From Bordetella parapertussis (GTDB lineage: Bacteria > Pseudomonadota > Gammaproteobacteria > Burkholderiales > Burkholderiaceae_C): a stretch of 7,026 nt of DNA. The translations under genes were made by a program, and so were the position numbers. Below are positions 1 to 5,141 of the stretch, in pieces. The number at the start of each line of letters is the position of its first letter. The first letter of the stretch is position 1. The stretch spans positions 1 through 7,026 of the forward strand of contig CAMCES010000070.1 in assembly GCA_945873925.1 (NCBI GenBank). The letters run 5' to 3'. Under the pieces are notes generated by a model. It ran no database searches and was not told the origin of the DNA. It saw only the letters and a program-made list of their open reading frames with translations.

Positions 1-1335
1 CACATGCCGCGCATTTACGATGCGCTCAAACTCGAGGGCTCCGCGCTCACACTGGAAGTGCAACAGCAATTGGGTGACGGCATTGTGCGTACGATTGCGT
101 TGGGAAGCTCTGACGGTTTGCGCCGCGGCCTGATGGTGACCAACACCGGCGCGGCCATCACCGTGCCTGTGGGCAAAGCCACTTTGGGCCGCATCATGGA
201 CGTGCTCGGCTCACCGATTGACGAGCGTGGTCCTGTGGCCCAAACACAAACCGCCTCTATTCACCGCAAAGCCCCGGCTTACGATGAACTCAGCCCTTCC
301 CAAGAACTGCTCGAAACCGGCATCAAGGTGATCGACTTGGTGTGTCCGTTTGCCAAGGGCGGTAAGGTCGGTTTGTTCGGCGGCGCCGGCGTGGGCAAGA
401 CAGTGAACATGATGGAGCTGATCAACAACATCGCCAAAGCGCACAGCGGCTTGTCCGTGTTCGCTGGTGTCGGTGAGCGCACCCGTGAAGGTAACGACTT
501 CTATCACGAGATGGCTGATTCCGGCGTGGTGAACCTCGAGCACTTGGAAGAGTCCAAAGTGGCCATGGTTTACGGTCAGATGAACGAGCCTCCCGGCAAC
601 CGTTTGCGCGTGGCCTTGACCGGCCTGACGATTGCCGAGTCTTTCCGAGACGAAGGCAAAGACGTGTTGTTCTTCGTGGACAACATCTACCGCTACACCT
701 TGGCCGGTACCGAAGTGTCCGCCTTGTTGGGCCGTATGCCTTCTGCCGTGGGTTACCAACCTACCCTGGCCGAAGAAATGGGCCGTTTGCAAGAGCGGAT
801 CACCTCCACCAAAGTCGGCTCGATCACGTCCATCCAGGCCGTTTACGTGCCAGCCGATGACTTGACCGACCCTTCGCCTGCCACCACCTTTGCCCACTTG
901 GACTCCACCGTGGTGTTGTCACGTGACATTGCTTCTTTGGGTATCTACCCTGCGGTGGACCCTTTGGACTCCACCAGCCGTCAGCTCGACCCCTTGGTGG
1001 TTGGTACCGACCATTACGAAACCGCCCGAGCCGTGCAGGGCACTTTGCAGCGTTACAAAGAGCTGCGCGACATCATCGCCATTTTGGGCATGGACGAATT
1101 GGCCCCTGAAGACAAACTCGCCGTGGCACGTGCCCGCAAAATCCAGCGTTTCCTGAGCCAGCCTTTCCACGTGGCCGAGGTGTTTACTGGTTCACCCGGC
1201 AAATACGTCACCTTGTCCGAAACCATCCGAGGCTTCAAAATGATCGTCGCCGGTGAGTGCGACCATATGCCAGAGCAAGCGTTCTACATGGTCGGCACCA
1301 TTGACGAGGCCATCGAGAAGGCCAAGAAACTTTAA
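1..1335 (+). CDS. atpD: ATP synthase F1 subunit beta (5' partial)
   Basis: Catalytic beta subunit of the F1Fo ATP synthase, which makes ATP from ADP and phosphate at the cytoplasmic face of the membrane using the proton gradient. The reading frame is already open at base 1 (CAC, His), so the ATG at base 4 (MPRIYDAL) is internal. Family members carry roughly 25 more N-terminal residues, which lie outside the window. Visible motifs are the Walker A loop GGAGVGKT (bases 379-402), the catalytic Glu-Arg of GERTREGND (472-498), LFFVDNIYRYTLAGTEVSALL with the Walker B Asp, and the C-terminal helical domain, where the usual DELSEED reads DELAPED (1093-1113). The C-terminus EKAKKL matches the family. 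No frameshift is seen. It is followed after 36 bp by atpC, the standard end of the atp operon. Leucine is mostly TTG (25 of 43 by hand count). Identity is certain; only the 5' end is missing. Confidence 0.98.
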   Translation, partial: HMPRIYDALKLEGSALTLEVQQQLGDGIVRTIALGSSDGLRRGLMVTNTGAAITVPVGKATLGRIMDVLGSPIDERGPVAQTQTASIHRKAPAYDELSPSQELLETGIKVIDLVCPFAKGGKVGLFGGAGVGKTVNMMELINNIAKAHSGLSVFAGVGERTREGNDFYHEMADSGVVNLEHLEESKVAMVYGQMNEPPGNRLRVALTGLTIAESFRDEGKDVLFFVDNIYRYTLAGTEVSALLGRMPSAVGYQPTLAEEMGRLQERITSTKVGSITSIQAVYVPADDLTDPSPATTFAHLDSTVVLSRDIASLGIYPAVDPLDSTSRQLDPLVVGTDHYETARAVQGTLQRYKELRDIIAILGMDELAPEDKLAVARARKIQRFLSQPFHVAEVFTGSPGKYVTLSETIRGFKMIVAGECDHMPEQAFYMVGTIDEAIEKAKKL

Positions 1336-1371
1336 CCCGGGCCTTTGCTCAGTGCCTGACAAGGAAGCCCC

Positions 1372-1788
1372 ATGAAAACCATGCAAGTTGATGTGGTCAG
1401 TGCCGAAGAGCTGATTTATTCCGGTGAAGCCACTTTCGTGGCTTTACCCGGAGAAGTTGGTGAATTGGGCATTTACCCCCGCCACACGCCGCTGATCTCG
1501 CGCATCAAAGCCGGCTCTGTGCGTATCCAAAAACCCGATGGCGAAGAAGAGTTTGTGTTCGTCGCAGGCGGTATTTTGGAAGTGCAATCCGACTCTGTCA
1601 CCGTCTTATCTGACACAGCCGTTCGCGGCAAAGACCTGGACGAAGAACGCGCCAACGCCGCCAAAAAAGCGGCAGAGGAACATTTGAAAAATGCCAAGTC
1701 CAGCGTCGACATGGCGGCAGCCCAATCCGAACTTGCTATTTTTGCGGCACAGTTAACGGCGCTGCGCAAGTTCCGCAAACAAAAATAA
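1372..1788 (+). CDS. atpC: ATP synthase F1 subunit epsilon
   Basis: Epsilon subunit of the F1 central stalk, which couples rotation to catalysis and can restrain ATP hydrolysis through its C-terminal helices. The product is 138 residues, close to the usual length of about 139. The N-terminal beta-sandwich contains the family signature GELGIYPRHTPLISRIKAG, and the sheet continues through VFVAGGILEV and VTVLSDTA. From about residue 88 the protein becomes a charged, Ala-rich helical hairpin (DEERANAAKKAAEEH), as expected. The ATG has a good Shine-Dalgarno sequence, AAGGAAG, a few bases upstream. It lies directly after atpD and is normally the last gene of the atp operon. Here a further gene begins 4 bp after its stop codon. 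Confidence 0.98.
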   Translation: MKTMQVDVVSAEELIYSGEATFVALPGEVGELGIYPRHTPLISRIKAGSVRIQKPDGEEEFVFVAGGILEVQSDSVTVLSDTAVRGKDLDEERANAAKKAAEEHLKNAKSSVDMAAAQSELAIFAAQLTALRKFRKQK

Positions 1789-1792
1789 ACCC

Positions 1793-2245
1793 TTGACCAA
1801 GGCCAAGCTTCAGGCCGCCACCGTCGGCGGTTCCGCCGATGAGATTGAAGCATCCTTTTACGAAGCCCTGCAAACCGGTGACACAGAGCGCCTGATGGCG
1901 TGCTGGGCCGATGAGGAAGACATCGTGTGTGTGCATCCAGGCGGACCCCGTTTGCTGGGTGCACAAAGCATCCGCGATTCATTCACGGCCATGTTTGCCA
2001 ATGGCGTCATCGCAGCACATCCCGAGCATGTGCGCAAAGTCGAAACCATCACCAGCGCGATGCACAACCTGGTCGAGCGCATCTTGCTCGAGACGCCTCA
2101 GGGCACCCAAGAGGCCTATGTCTTGGCCACCAATGTCTACATGCGCACCGCGCAAGGATGGCGGATGGTGGCCCACCATGCCAGCCCAGGCACGCCCCAA
2201 GAAATGCTGGCGCACATCGACGCCATGCCCTCGGTGTTGCACTGA
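1793..2245 (+). CDS. NTF2/SnoaL-like (DUF4440-type) protein
   Basis: A 150-residue protein with the look of a small cone-shaped NTF2-like fold (SnoaL/DUF4440, ketosteroid-isomerase-like superfamily). It has an N-terminal helix ending in SFYEALQTGDTERLMACWAD (residues 21-40), then DIVCVHPGGPRLLGAQSIRDSF, and a C-terminal strand with VYMRTAQGWRMVAHHASPG (about 115-133). I know similar proteins with the ACWADEEDIVCVHPGGP stretch from Burkholderiales, but no reaction is established and I assign none. The start is TTG at 1793, 4 bp after the atpC stop, with no Shine-Dalgarno sequence. The first in-frame ATG is at residue 35, inside the conserved helix, so the TTG (or another non-ATG start) must be used. 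The spacing suggests translational coupling to atpC and transcription as a tail of the atp operon. No signal peptide is seen, so it is probably cytoplasmic. Confidence 0.85.
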   Translation: MTKAKLQAATVGGSADEIEASFYEALQTGDTERLMACWADEEDIVCVHPGGPRLLGAQSIRDSFTAMFANGVIAAHPEHVRKVETITSAMHNLVERILLETPQGTQEAYVLATNVYMRTAQGWRMVAHHASPGTPQEMLAHIDAMPSVLH

Positions 2246-2251
2246 ACCGCC

Positions 2252-2785
2252 ATGGATGCCTTGGTCCGCCAAGCCATGCGCAAGTGGCCCAACGTGCCGC
2301 ATTGCTTCGGCTGGCTGGGGTTGGACGACCGCGGCGATTGGTACATGCGGGACGATGCGGTACAGGCGGAGGGTGGCTTTGCGCAGGCCAAAGGCAGCAA
2401 ACTGGAACACGACAAGCTGATTGCGTTCATCCAGCGCAACTATGCCCATGACGAACTCGGGCAGTGGTATTTCCAAAACGGACCACAGCGCGTCTACGTG
2501 GAGTTGAGTTCAGCGCCTTATGTGTGGCGAATTCAAAACGATGGCAGCGTGACCGATGGCTTGATGCAAGTGCAAACCGTCGTGTCGTGCATCGAAGATG
2601 AAGCAGGCCATGTTTATCTCCATACTGCGCAGGGCCTGGGGCTGGTTCACAGCCAAGATGTCTGGCTGGCCGCCAGCGCGATCGAAGCCAAGACATGGCA
2701 GCCAAAAAAAATGTTTGCCAGTGAACTGGCAAGCAGCTTTGGATATGTGCGCAGCCCGCAGCAGCGGGCCAGTCAGATCATTTAG
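2252..2785 (+). CDS. conserved hypothetical protein (possibly DUF2946-annotated family)
   Basis: A 177-residue soluble protein with no signal peptide or membrane segment. It begins at an ATG 6 bp after the stop of the NTF2-like gene, without an obvious Shine-Dalgarno sequence, so it is likely coupled to it. The N-terminal part (ALVRQAMRKWPNVPHCFGWLGLDDRG, then WYMRDD) and the middle (LIAFIQRNYAHDELGQWYFQ, then NGPQRVYVEL) are rich in Trp, Tyr and Asn-Tyr motifs. They resemble a family of betaproteobacterial proteins of unknown function that I recall being annotated as DUF2946. That name is from memory and should be checked. Codon structure and motif conservation support a real gene; the role is unknown. 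Its last 8 bp overlap the end of the convergent cytochrome gene. The position suggests it is the last gene of the extended atp transcript. Confidence 0.85.
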   Translation: MDALVRQAMRKWPNVPHCFGWLGLDDRGDWYMRDDAVQAEGGFAQAKGSKLEHDKLIAFIQRNYAHDELGQWYFQNGPQRVYVELSSAPYVWRIQNDGSVTDGLMQVQTVVSCIEDEAGHVYLHTAQGLGLVHSQDVWLAASAIEAKTWQPKKMFASELASSFGYVRSPQQRASQII

Positions 2786-3278
2786 CCGCAGACGGGGCGA
2801 CGGGGTCTGCAAACTTGGCGCCGCCGGCGTTGGCCATGTAGACCACAGCGCGAGCAATCTCTAGATCGTCATGCTCGCCACCGGCTTGCGCGGCCATGGC
2901 GTTTTTACCTTTCAGGGCAGAGTTGACCAATGACTCATAGCCCGTTTTGATACGCGCAGACCATGCCGCTTTGTCACCCAACTTGGGCGCACCAGCCGCA
3001 CCACTGATGTGGCAAGCAGCACATTGGACCTTGAAAACCTCTTCGCCGGATTTGGCTGGGCGGTTGGCATCCTTGATCTGTACCGCGCCAACTTTTTGCA
3101 AGCGCGCAGCCACAGCTTCAGCGCTGGTGTTGACGCCGGGCTTGTTTTGAGAACCGATGTAATTGACCAAGCCGATGATGACGAAGATGGGCACAACGAA
3201 TGCCAGAAAAACCAAGGTCAGGAATTGTTTGGGGGTTTTGACCGGGCCGGTGTGGGCTTCTTCGTGCTGATCGCTCAT
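2778..3278 (-). CDS. membrane-anchored c-type cytochrome (c5-like)
   Basis: Electron-carrier cytochrome c tethered to the cytoplasmic membrane with its haem domain in the periplasm; the likely role is shuttling electrons within the respiratory chain to a terminal oxidase. From the chosen ATG the product has 166 residues. A short polar N-terminus is followed by one hydrophobic segment (about 20-41, FLTLVFLAFVVPIFVIIGLV), a linker, then the haem-binding motif C86-A-A-C89-H90. M128 in KGKNAM is the likely sixth iron ligand, and a final helix (IARAVVYMANAG) closes the domain. One haem is expected. The frame is open to a GTG at 3326, but the ATG at 3276-3278 is better: it lies about 24 bases after the start predicted from the TATAAT box at 3309-3314, has AAGAAAG upstream, and removes non-family residues. 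The exact physiological partner is not visible. Confidence 0.93.
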   Translation of the reverse strand: MSDQHEEAHTGPVKTPKQFLTLVFLAFVVPIFVIIGLVNYIGSQNKPGVNTSAEAVAARLQKVGAVQIKDANRPAKSGEEVFKVQCAACHISGAAGAPKLGDKAAWSARIKTGYESLVNSALKGKNAMAAQAGGEHDDLEIARAVVYMANAGGAKFADPVAPSAAK

Positions 3279-3304
3279 GGTGACTTTCTTAGAAAAAACG
3301 AATG

Positions 3305-3342
3305 GGAAATTATAGCCAGCCGACACCTACAATAGCCCGCAT
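3305..3342 (+). promoter_or_regulatory. promoter of tRNA-Arg
   Basis: TACAAT at 3328-3333 fits a -10 box (5 of 6 bases) about 10 bases before the mature tRNA. It is followed by a GC-rich discriminator (AGCCCGC) of the kind found at growth-rate-controlled stable RNA promoters. The -35 position near 3305-3310 is poor. It overlaps the oppositely directed cytochrome promoter. Confidence 0.45.
3309..3337 (-). promoter_or_regulatory. promoter of the cytochrome c gene
   Basis: On the minus strand, TATAAT is a perfect -10 box at 3309-3314, preceded by GGC. The -35 position (around 3331-3337) has only a poor match, so the promoter may depend on the -10 box or on an activator. The predicted transcript start near 3302 leaves about 24 bases before the ATG at 3278. 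This is inference from sequence pattern. Confidence 0.5.
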
Positions 3343-3418
3343 GCGGCTGTAGCTCAGTGGATAGAGTATTGGCCTCCGAAGCCAAGGGTCGTGGGTTCGA
3401 TCCCCGCCAGCCGCACCA
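3343..3418 (+). tRNA. tRNA-Arg (anticodon CCG)
   Basis: A complete 76-base tRNA. The acceptor stem pairs GCGGCTG (3343-3349) with CAGCCGC (3408-3414). The D stem is GCTC/GAGT. The anticodon stem TTGGC/GCCAA (3369-3373 and 3381-3385) encloses the loop CTCCGAA. The T stem is GTGGG/CCCGC with the loop TTCGATC. The anticodon CCG (3376-3378) reads the arginine codon CGG. The discriminator A and the CCA end (3416-3418) are encoded. The gene stands alone, divergent from the cytochrome gene. Such tRNA 3' ends are common targets of integrases, and the next 690 bp look accessory, but I found no second copy of the tRNA 3' end in the window. Confidence 0.97.
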
Positions 3419-3441
3419 TTCCAAGGGACAAAAGACATACC

Positions 3442-3470
3442 GTCAAATAATTAGTACTTGACAGTATTTT
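3442..3470 (+). terminator. possible weak terminator of tRNA-Arg
   Basis: A 5-bp stem, GTCAA (3442-3446) with TTGAC (3458-3462), and an 11-base loop, followed by AGTATTTT. It lies 24 bases after the CCA end. The stem is AT-rich and the T tract short, so this is only a candidate. Confidence 0.25.
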
Positions 3471-3525
3471 CAGAAACTGCAAATGCACATAGCCGGAAAA
3501 AGGGTTTACGGCTTTGACCGACGCT

Positions 3526-3567
3526 TCTGAATCAGATGGCCAGAACTTCTGGCCACTGGAAATTCCA
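3526..3567. repeat. three abutting perfect palindromes
   Basis: Three odd-centred perfect inverted repeats stand almost end to end: TCTGA-A-TCAGA (3526-3536), TGGCCAGAA-C-TTCTGGCCA (3537-3555) and TGGAA-A-TTCCA (3557-3567). The central one also gains CAG/CTG pairing (3533-3535 with 3556-3558) if one A is bulged, giving a stem of about 12 bp. No T tract follows on either strand, so it does not look like an intrinsic terminator. An operator, a transposase or recombinase recognition hairpin, or a structured RNA are all possible; nothing in the sequence decides between them. Confidence 0.7.
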
Positions 3568-3652
3568 CTTAACTTATGGCGACCATTTTGTCTCGCAGTA
3601 GCTTCCCGCATTGTTCAATTAGGCCTCAGCAGTAGCCACCATATAGGGGGGG

Positions 3653-3934
3653 TCAATCACCGTCTTCATTCTCACGCGCGAGTTCCGACTTAAGGCGATA
3701 GGCATCGATATCAAAATCGGTACTGTCCGACACAGCTGCCAGTACCAAGGCTAGAACACGCTCCCGCTCCTCCTCGGACTCGGAGGTCGTGAAGCCGAAA
3801 GTAAGCGCTTCAGCAAACAGTTTTTCCGTCAGCCGCTTTGCTTTTACTTCGTGGCTTTCAATGTCGGGATTGGCGCCGGGAAGGATGTTTTCATCGATCC
3901 ATGTGTCAACCCACCTAAGAAATCGTTTGCTCAT
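3653..3934 (-). CDS. small acidic protein, possibly DUF768 family
   Basis: A 93-residue, acidic, probably helical protein of unknown function. It opens with SKRFLRWVDTWIDENILPG (residues 2-20), then RLTEKLFAEALTFGFTTSESEEE (34-56), a hydrophobic helix VLALVLAAVSD (60-70), and an acidic tail ending ENEDGD. The pattern FL-x-W with an N-terminal helix, then L-x-x-KLFAEA and G-x-x-x-x-E-x-E-E, resembles DUF768 proteins as I know them from rhizobia. This is recall, not a search. I chose the ATG at 3932-3934; the frame extends to a TTG at 3985, but those 17 residues look unlike the family. It stands alone between the tRNA and cbbR, with no partner gene. It could be cargo of an old insertion. I am fairly, not fully, sure that it is expressed. 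Confidence 0.6.
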   Translation of the reverse strand: MSKRFLRWVDTWIDENILPGANPDIESHEVKAKRLTEKLFAEALTFGFTTSESEEERERVLALVLAAVSDSTDFDIDAYRLKSELARENEDGD

Positions 3935-4107
3935 GACGTCCCGCCTATCTAATGAATCAACATCGACACCGGTTTCCCGACCCAAAAACGCTTTCCCAAA
4001 ACATCAGGAAAACTGCAATTGATTTTAATATATGGCACGGAGTGCGTACTGAGGCCTGTCAAAAAACCACCGATCGGGCAACGCATGCAGGCATCCAAAC
4101 ACAATAT
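3935..4107. other. spacer between the small gene and the 3' end of cbbR
   Basis: About 173 bp that must hold the promoter of the small minus-strand gene and the end of the cbbR transcript. On the minus strand a short GC-rich palindromic segment (CCGATCGG, 4069-4076) is followed by six T (4061-4066) some 40 bases after the cbbR stop. The stem is too weak to call a terminator with confidence. No strong promoter boxes for the small gene are seen. Confidence 0.4.
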
Positions 4108-5043
4108 TCAGAATTTAAGTTGAACTAAGTCAGCAAACTGAGCAGCCAGATCAGATTCACCATGCTCCAGCACAAAGTAGCGAAAGGCTTCCGCTGCTGG
4201 TGAAAGTAGCTTTGAAAGCGCATGCACGACGTGCCAAGCTCTCACCACAGGTGATCCGCGCACATCCAAAATGGCCAGTTGCTTGGCTTGCAACTCCAAA
4301 CCTATGGTGTGGAGAGATAAAAAACTCAAGCCCAAATTGGCTTTGACCGATTGCTTGATGGCGTCGTTGCTGTGCAACTCCATGGAAAAACGCGGCAGAA
4401 ACCGCGCCTGCGAGAAAAACGCCTCCATGGCATTACGGGTTCCTGAGCCTTGTTCGCGAACAATGAAAGACTGTTGGCGCAAATCCTCAGCCTGCAAACC
4501 AGACTCGCCAGCCAAGGGGTGGTCAGGTGACGCCACAAACACCAAGGGGTTGGCGGCAAAAGGCTCGGCACGGGTGGGGATTTCAGAGGGTGGACTACCC
4601 ATAATGGCGATGTCTACTTCGCTGTTTTGCAGCCACTGAATCAGCTCTAGCCGGTTTCCCAACTTCAAAACCAGCTCGATACCTTCATGCTCGTTCAAAA
4701 ACTTTCGCAACAAGGCGGGAATGAAATAGGTGGTGGTGTCGACCATGCCGATAGTCAACTTTCCGGTCTCGATGCGCTGTAAACGCGCCGCGGCATCCTC
4801 GGCATCTTTGAGCAGGGCGAGCATTTTTCGAGCGTAGACGAGCATGTACTCGCCGCTGGTGGTCAAGGACACCTTTCTGCCCTGACGTTCGAACAAGGGC
4901 ATACCCACTTCCGACTCTAATTCCTTAATTTGCATGGTGATTGCGGGCGCAGACACATGCAAGGTTTCAGCCGCTTTGGCAAAACTCAGGTGGCGGGCGA
5001 CAGCATTGAAAACCCGCAATTGTCTGAAAGTGGCATTTTTCAA
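4108..5043 (-). CDS. cbbR: LysR-type transcriptional regulator CbbR
   Basis: Regulator of the adjacent RuBisCO operon. CbbR proteins activate cbb transcription in response to metabolites that signal a demand for CO2 fixation. The product has 311 residues, typical of the family. The N-terminal winged helix-turn-helix covers about residues 5-64 (FRQLRVFNAVARHLSFAKAA, then HVSAPAITMQIKELESEVGMPLFER). A linker helix follows, then the effector-binding domain from about residue 95 (LTIGMVDTTTYFIPALL). Features shared with known CbbR are GNRLELIQWL, VDIAIMGSPP, REQGSGTR (196-203), SNDAIKQSVKANLGLSFLSLHTIGLEL and RAWHVVHALSKLLSPAAEAF. The start is TTG at 5041-5043: a stop codon lies directly upstream in frame, and any later start would cut the DNA-binding helix. 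No Shine-Dalgarno sequence is seen. It is divergent from cbbL across 98 bp, the classical arrangement, so autoregulation is likely. Confidence 0.95.
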   Translation of the reverse strand: MKNATFRQLRVFNAVARHLSFAKAAETLHVSAPAITMQIKELESEVGMPLFERQGRKVSLTTSGEYMLVYARKMLALLKDAEDAAARLQRIETGKLTIGMVDTTTYFIPALLRKFLNEHEGIELVLKLGNRLELIQWLQNSEVDIAIMGSPPSEIPTRAEPFAANPLVFVASPDHPLAGESGLQAEDLRQQSFIVREQGSGTRNAMEAFFSQARFLPRFSMELHSNDAIKQSVKANLGLSFLSLHTIGLELQAKQLAILDVRGSPVVRAWHVVHALSKLLSPAAEAFRYFVLEHGESDLAAQFADLVQLKF

Positions 5044-5141
5044 TTAAGAAAGACTGAAGTGAAGTCTCTGAAAATATGAATTTACTTATCGCTAAGCTCT
5101 TCTTAAAGTATACCCATGTTCTTAAAAAAAAGGAGTGAACC
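5044..5141. promoter_or_regulatory. cbbR-cbbL divergent control region with CbbR-like boxes
   Basis: A 98-bp AT-rich region between the two start codons. It contains TAA-N7-TTA at 5093-5105 and TTA-N8-TAA at 5082-5095, which fit the TNA-N7/8-TNA core described for CbbR sites. The two share one half-site. A longer inverted repeat, TACTT (5083-5087) with AAGTA (5106-5110), frames both. TTTACT (5081-5086), 17 bases, then TAAAGT (5104-5109) is a weak candidate cbbL promoter. A direct repeat TGAAGTGAAG lies at 5055-5064. The cbbL Shine-Dalgarno sequence AGGAG is at 5131-5135. The assignments are pattern matches only. Confidence 0.55.

Larger units (their letters stand above)
3419..3652. other. intergenic stretch after tRNA-Arg without a convincing gene
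   Basis: About 234 bp with roughly 46% GC by hand count over 3421-3660, and 37% in the first 60 bases; sampled atpD lines have 57-62%. The minus-strand open frame across it runs into the antisense of the tRNA and is rejected. It contains GTCAA/TTGAC (3442-3446 and 3458-3462), a weak hairpin before TATTTT that could end the tRNA transcript. It also holds the palindrome cluster listed separately, and GCAGTAGC twice (3595-3602 and 3629-3636). No integrase or insertion-sequence remnant is recognisable. Confidence 0.6.

Noticed and set aside
211..897. Minus-strand open frame of 228 codons
   Set aside because: Lies wholly antisense to atpD; His- and Gly-rich composition is typical of a shadow of a GC-biased gene.
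1911..2451. Two long plus-strand open frames overlapping each other
   Set aside because: Both run through the NTF2-like and hypothetical genes in other frames, are rich in Pro, Arg, Ser, Trp and His, and have no family resemblance.
1473..2476. Minus-strand open frames of 165-169 codons
   Set aside because: Antisense to atpC and the two following genes, which have clear family motifs on the plus strand.
3458..3486. TTGACA at 3458-3463 as a -35 box of a promoter after the tRNA
   Set aside because: No acceptable -10 box occurs 16-18 bases downstream, and no gene follows on this strand.
3354..3611. Minus-strand open frame of 85 codons ending in RLAGIEPTTLGFGGQYSIH
   Set aside because: Its C-terminal part is the antisense translation of tRNA-Arg, a known source of spurious database proteins, and the rest has no recognisable features.
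4059..4080. Intrinsic terminator for cbbR (CCGATCGG followed by T6 on the minus strand)
   Set aside because: The palindrome has no room for a loop and leaves only two or three stable pairs; too weak to call.
3343..4107. Duplicated tRNA 3' end marking a right attachment site
   Set aside because: I found no second copy of the T-arm/acceptor sequence anywhere in the window; a site beyond the right edge cannot be excluded.
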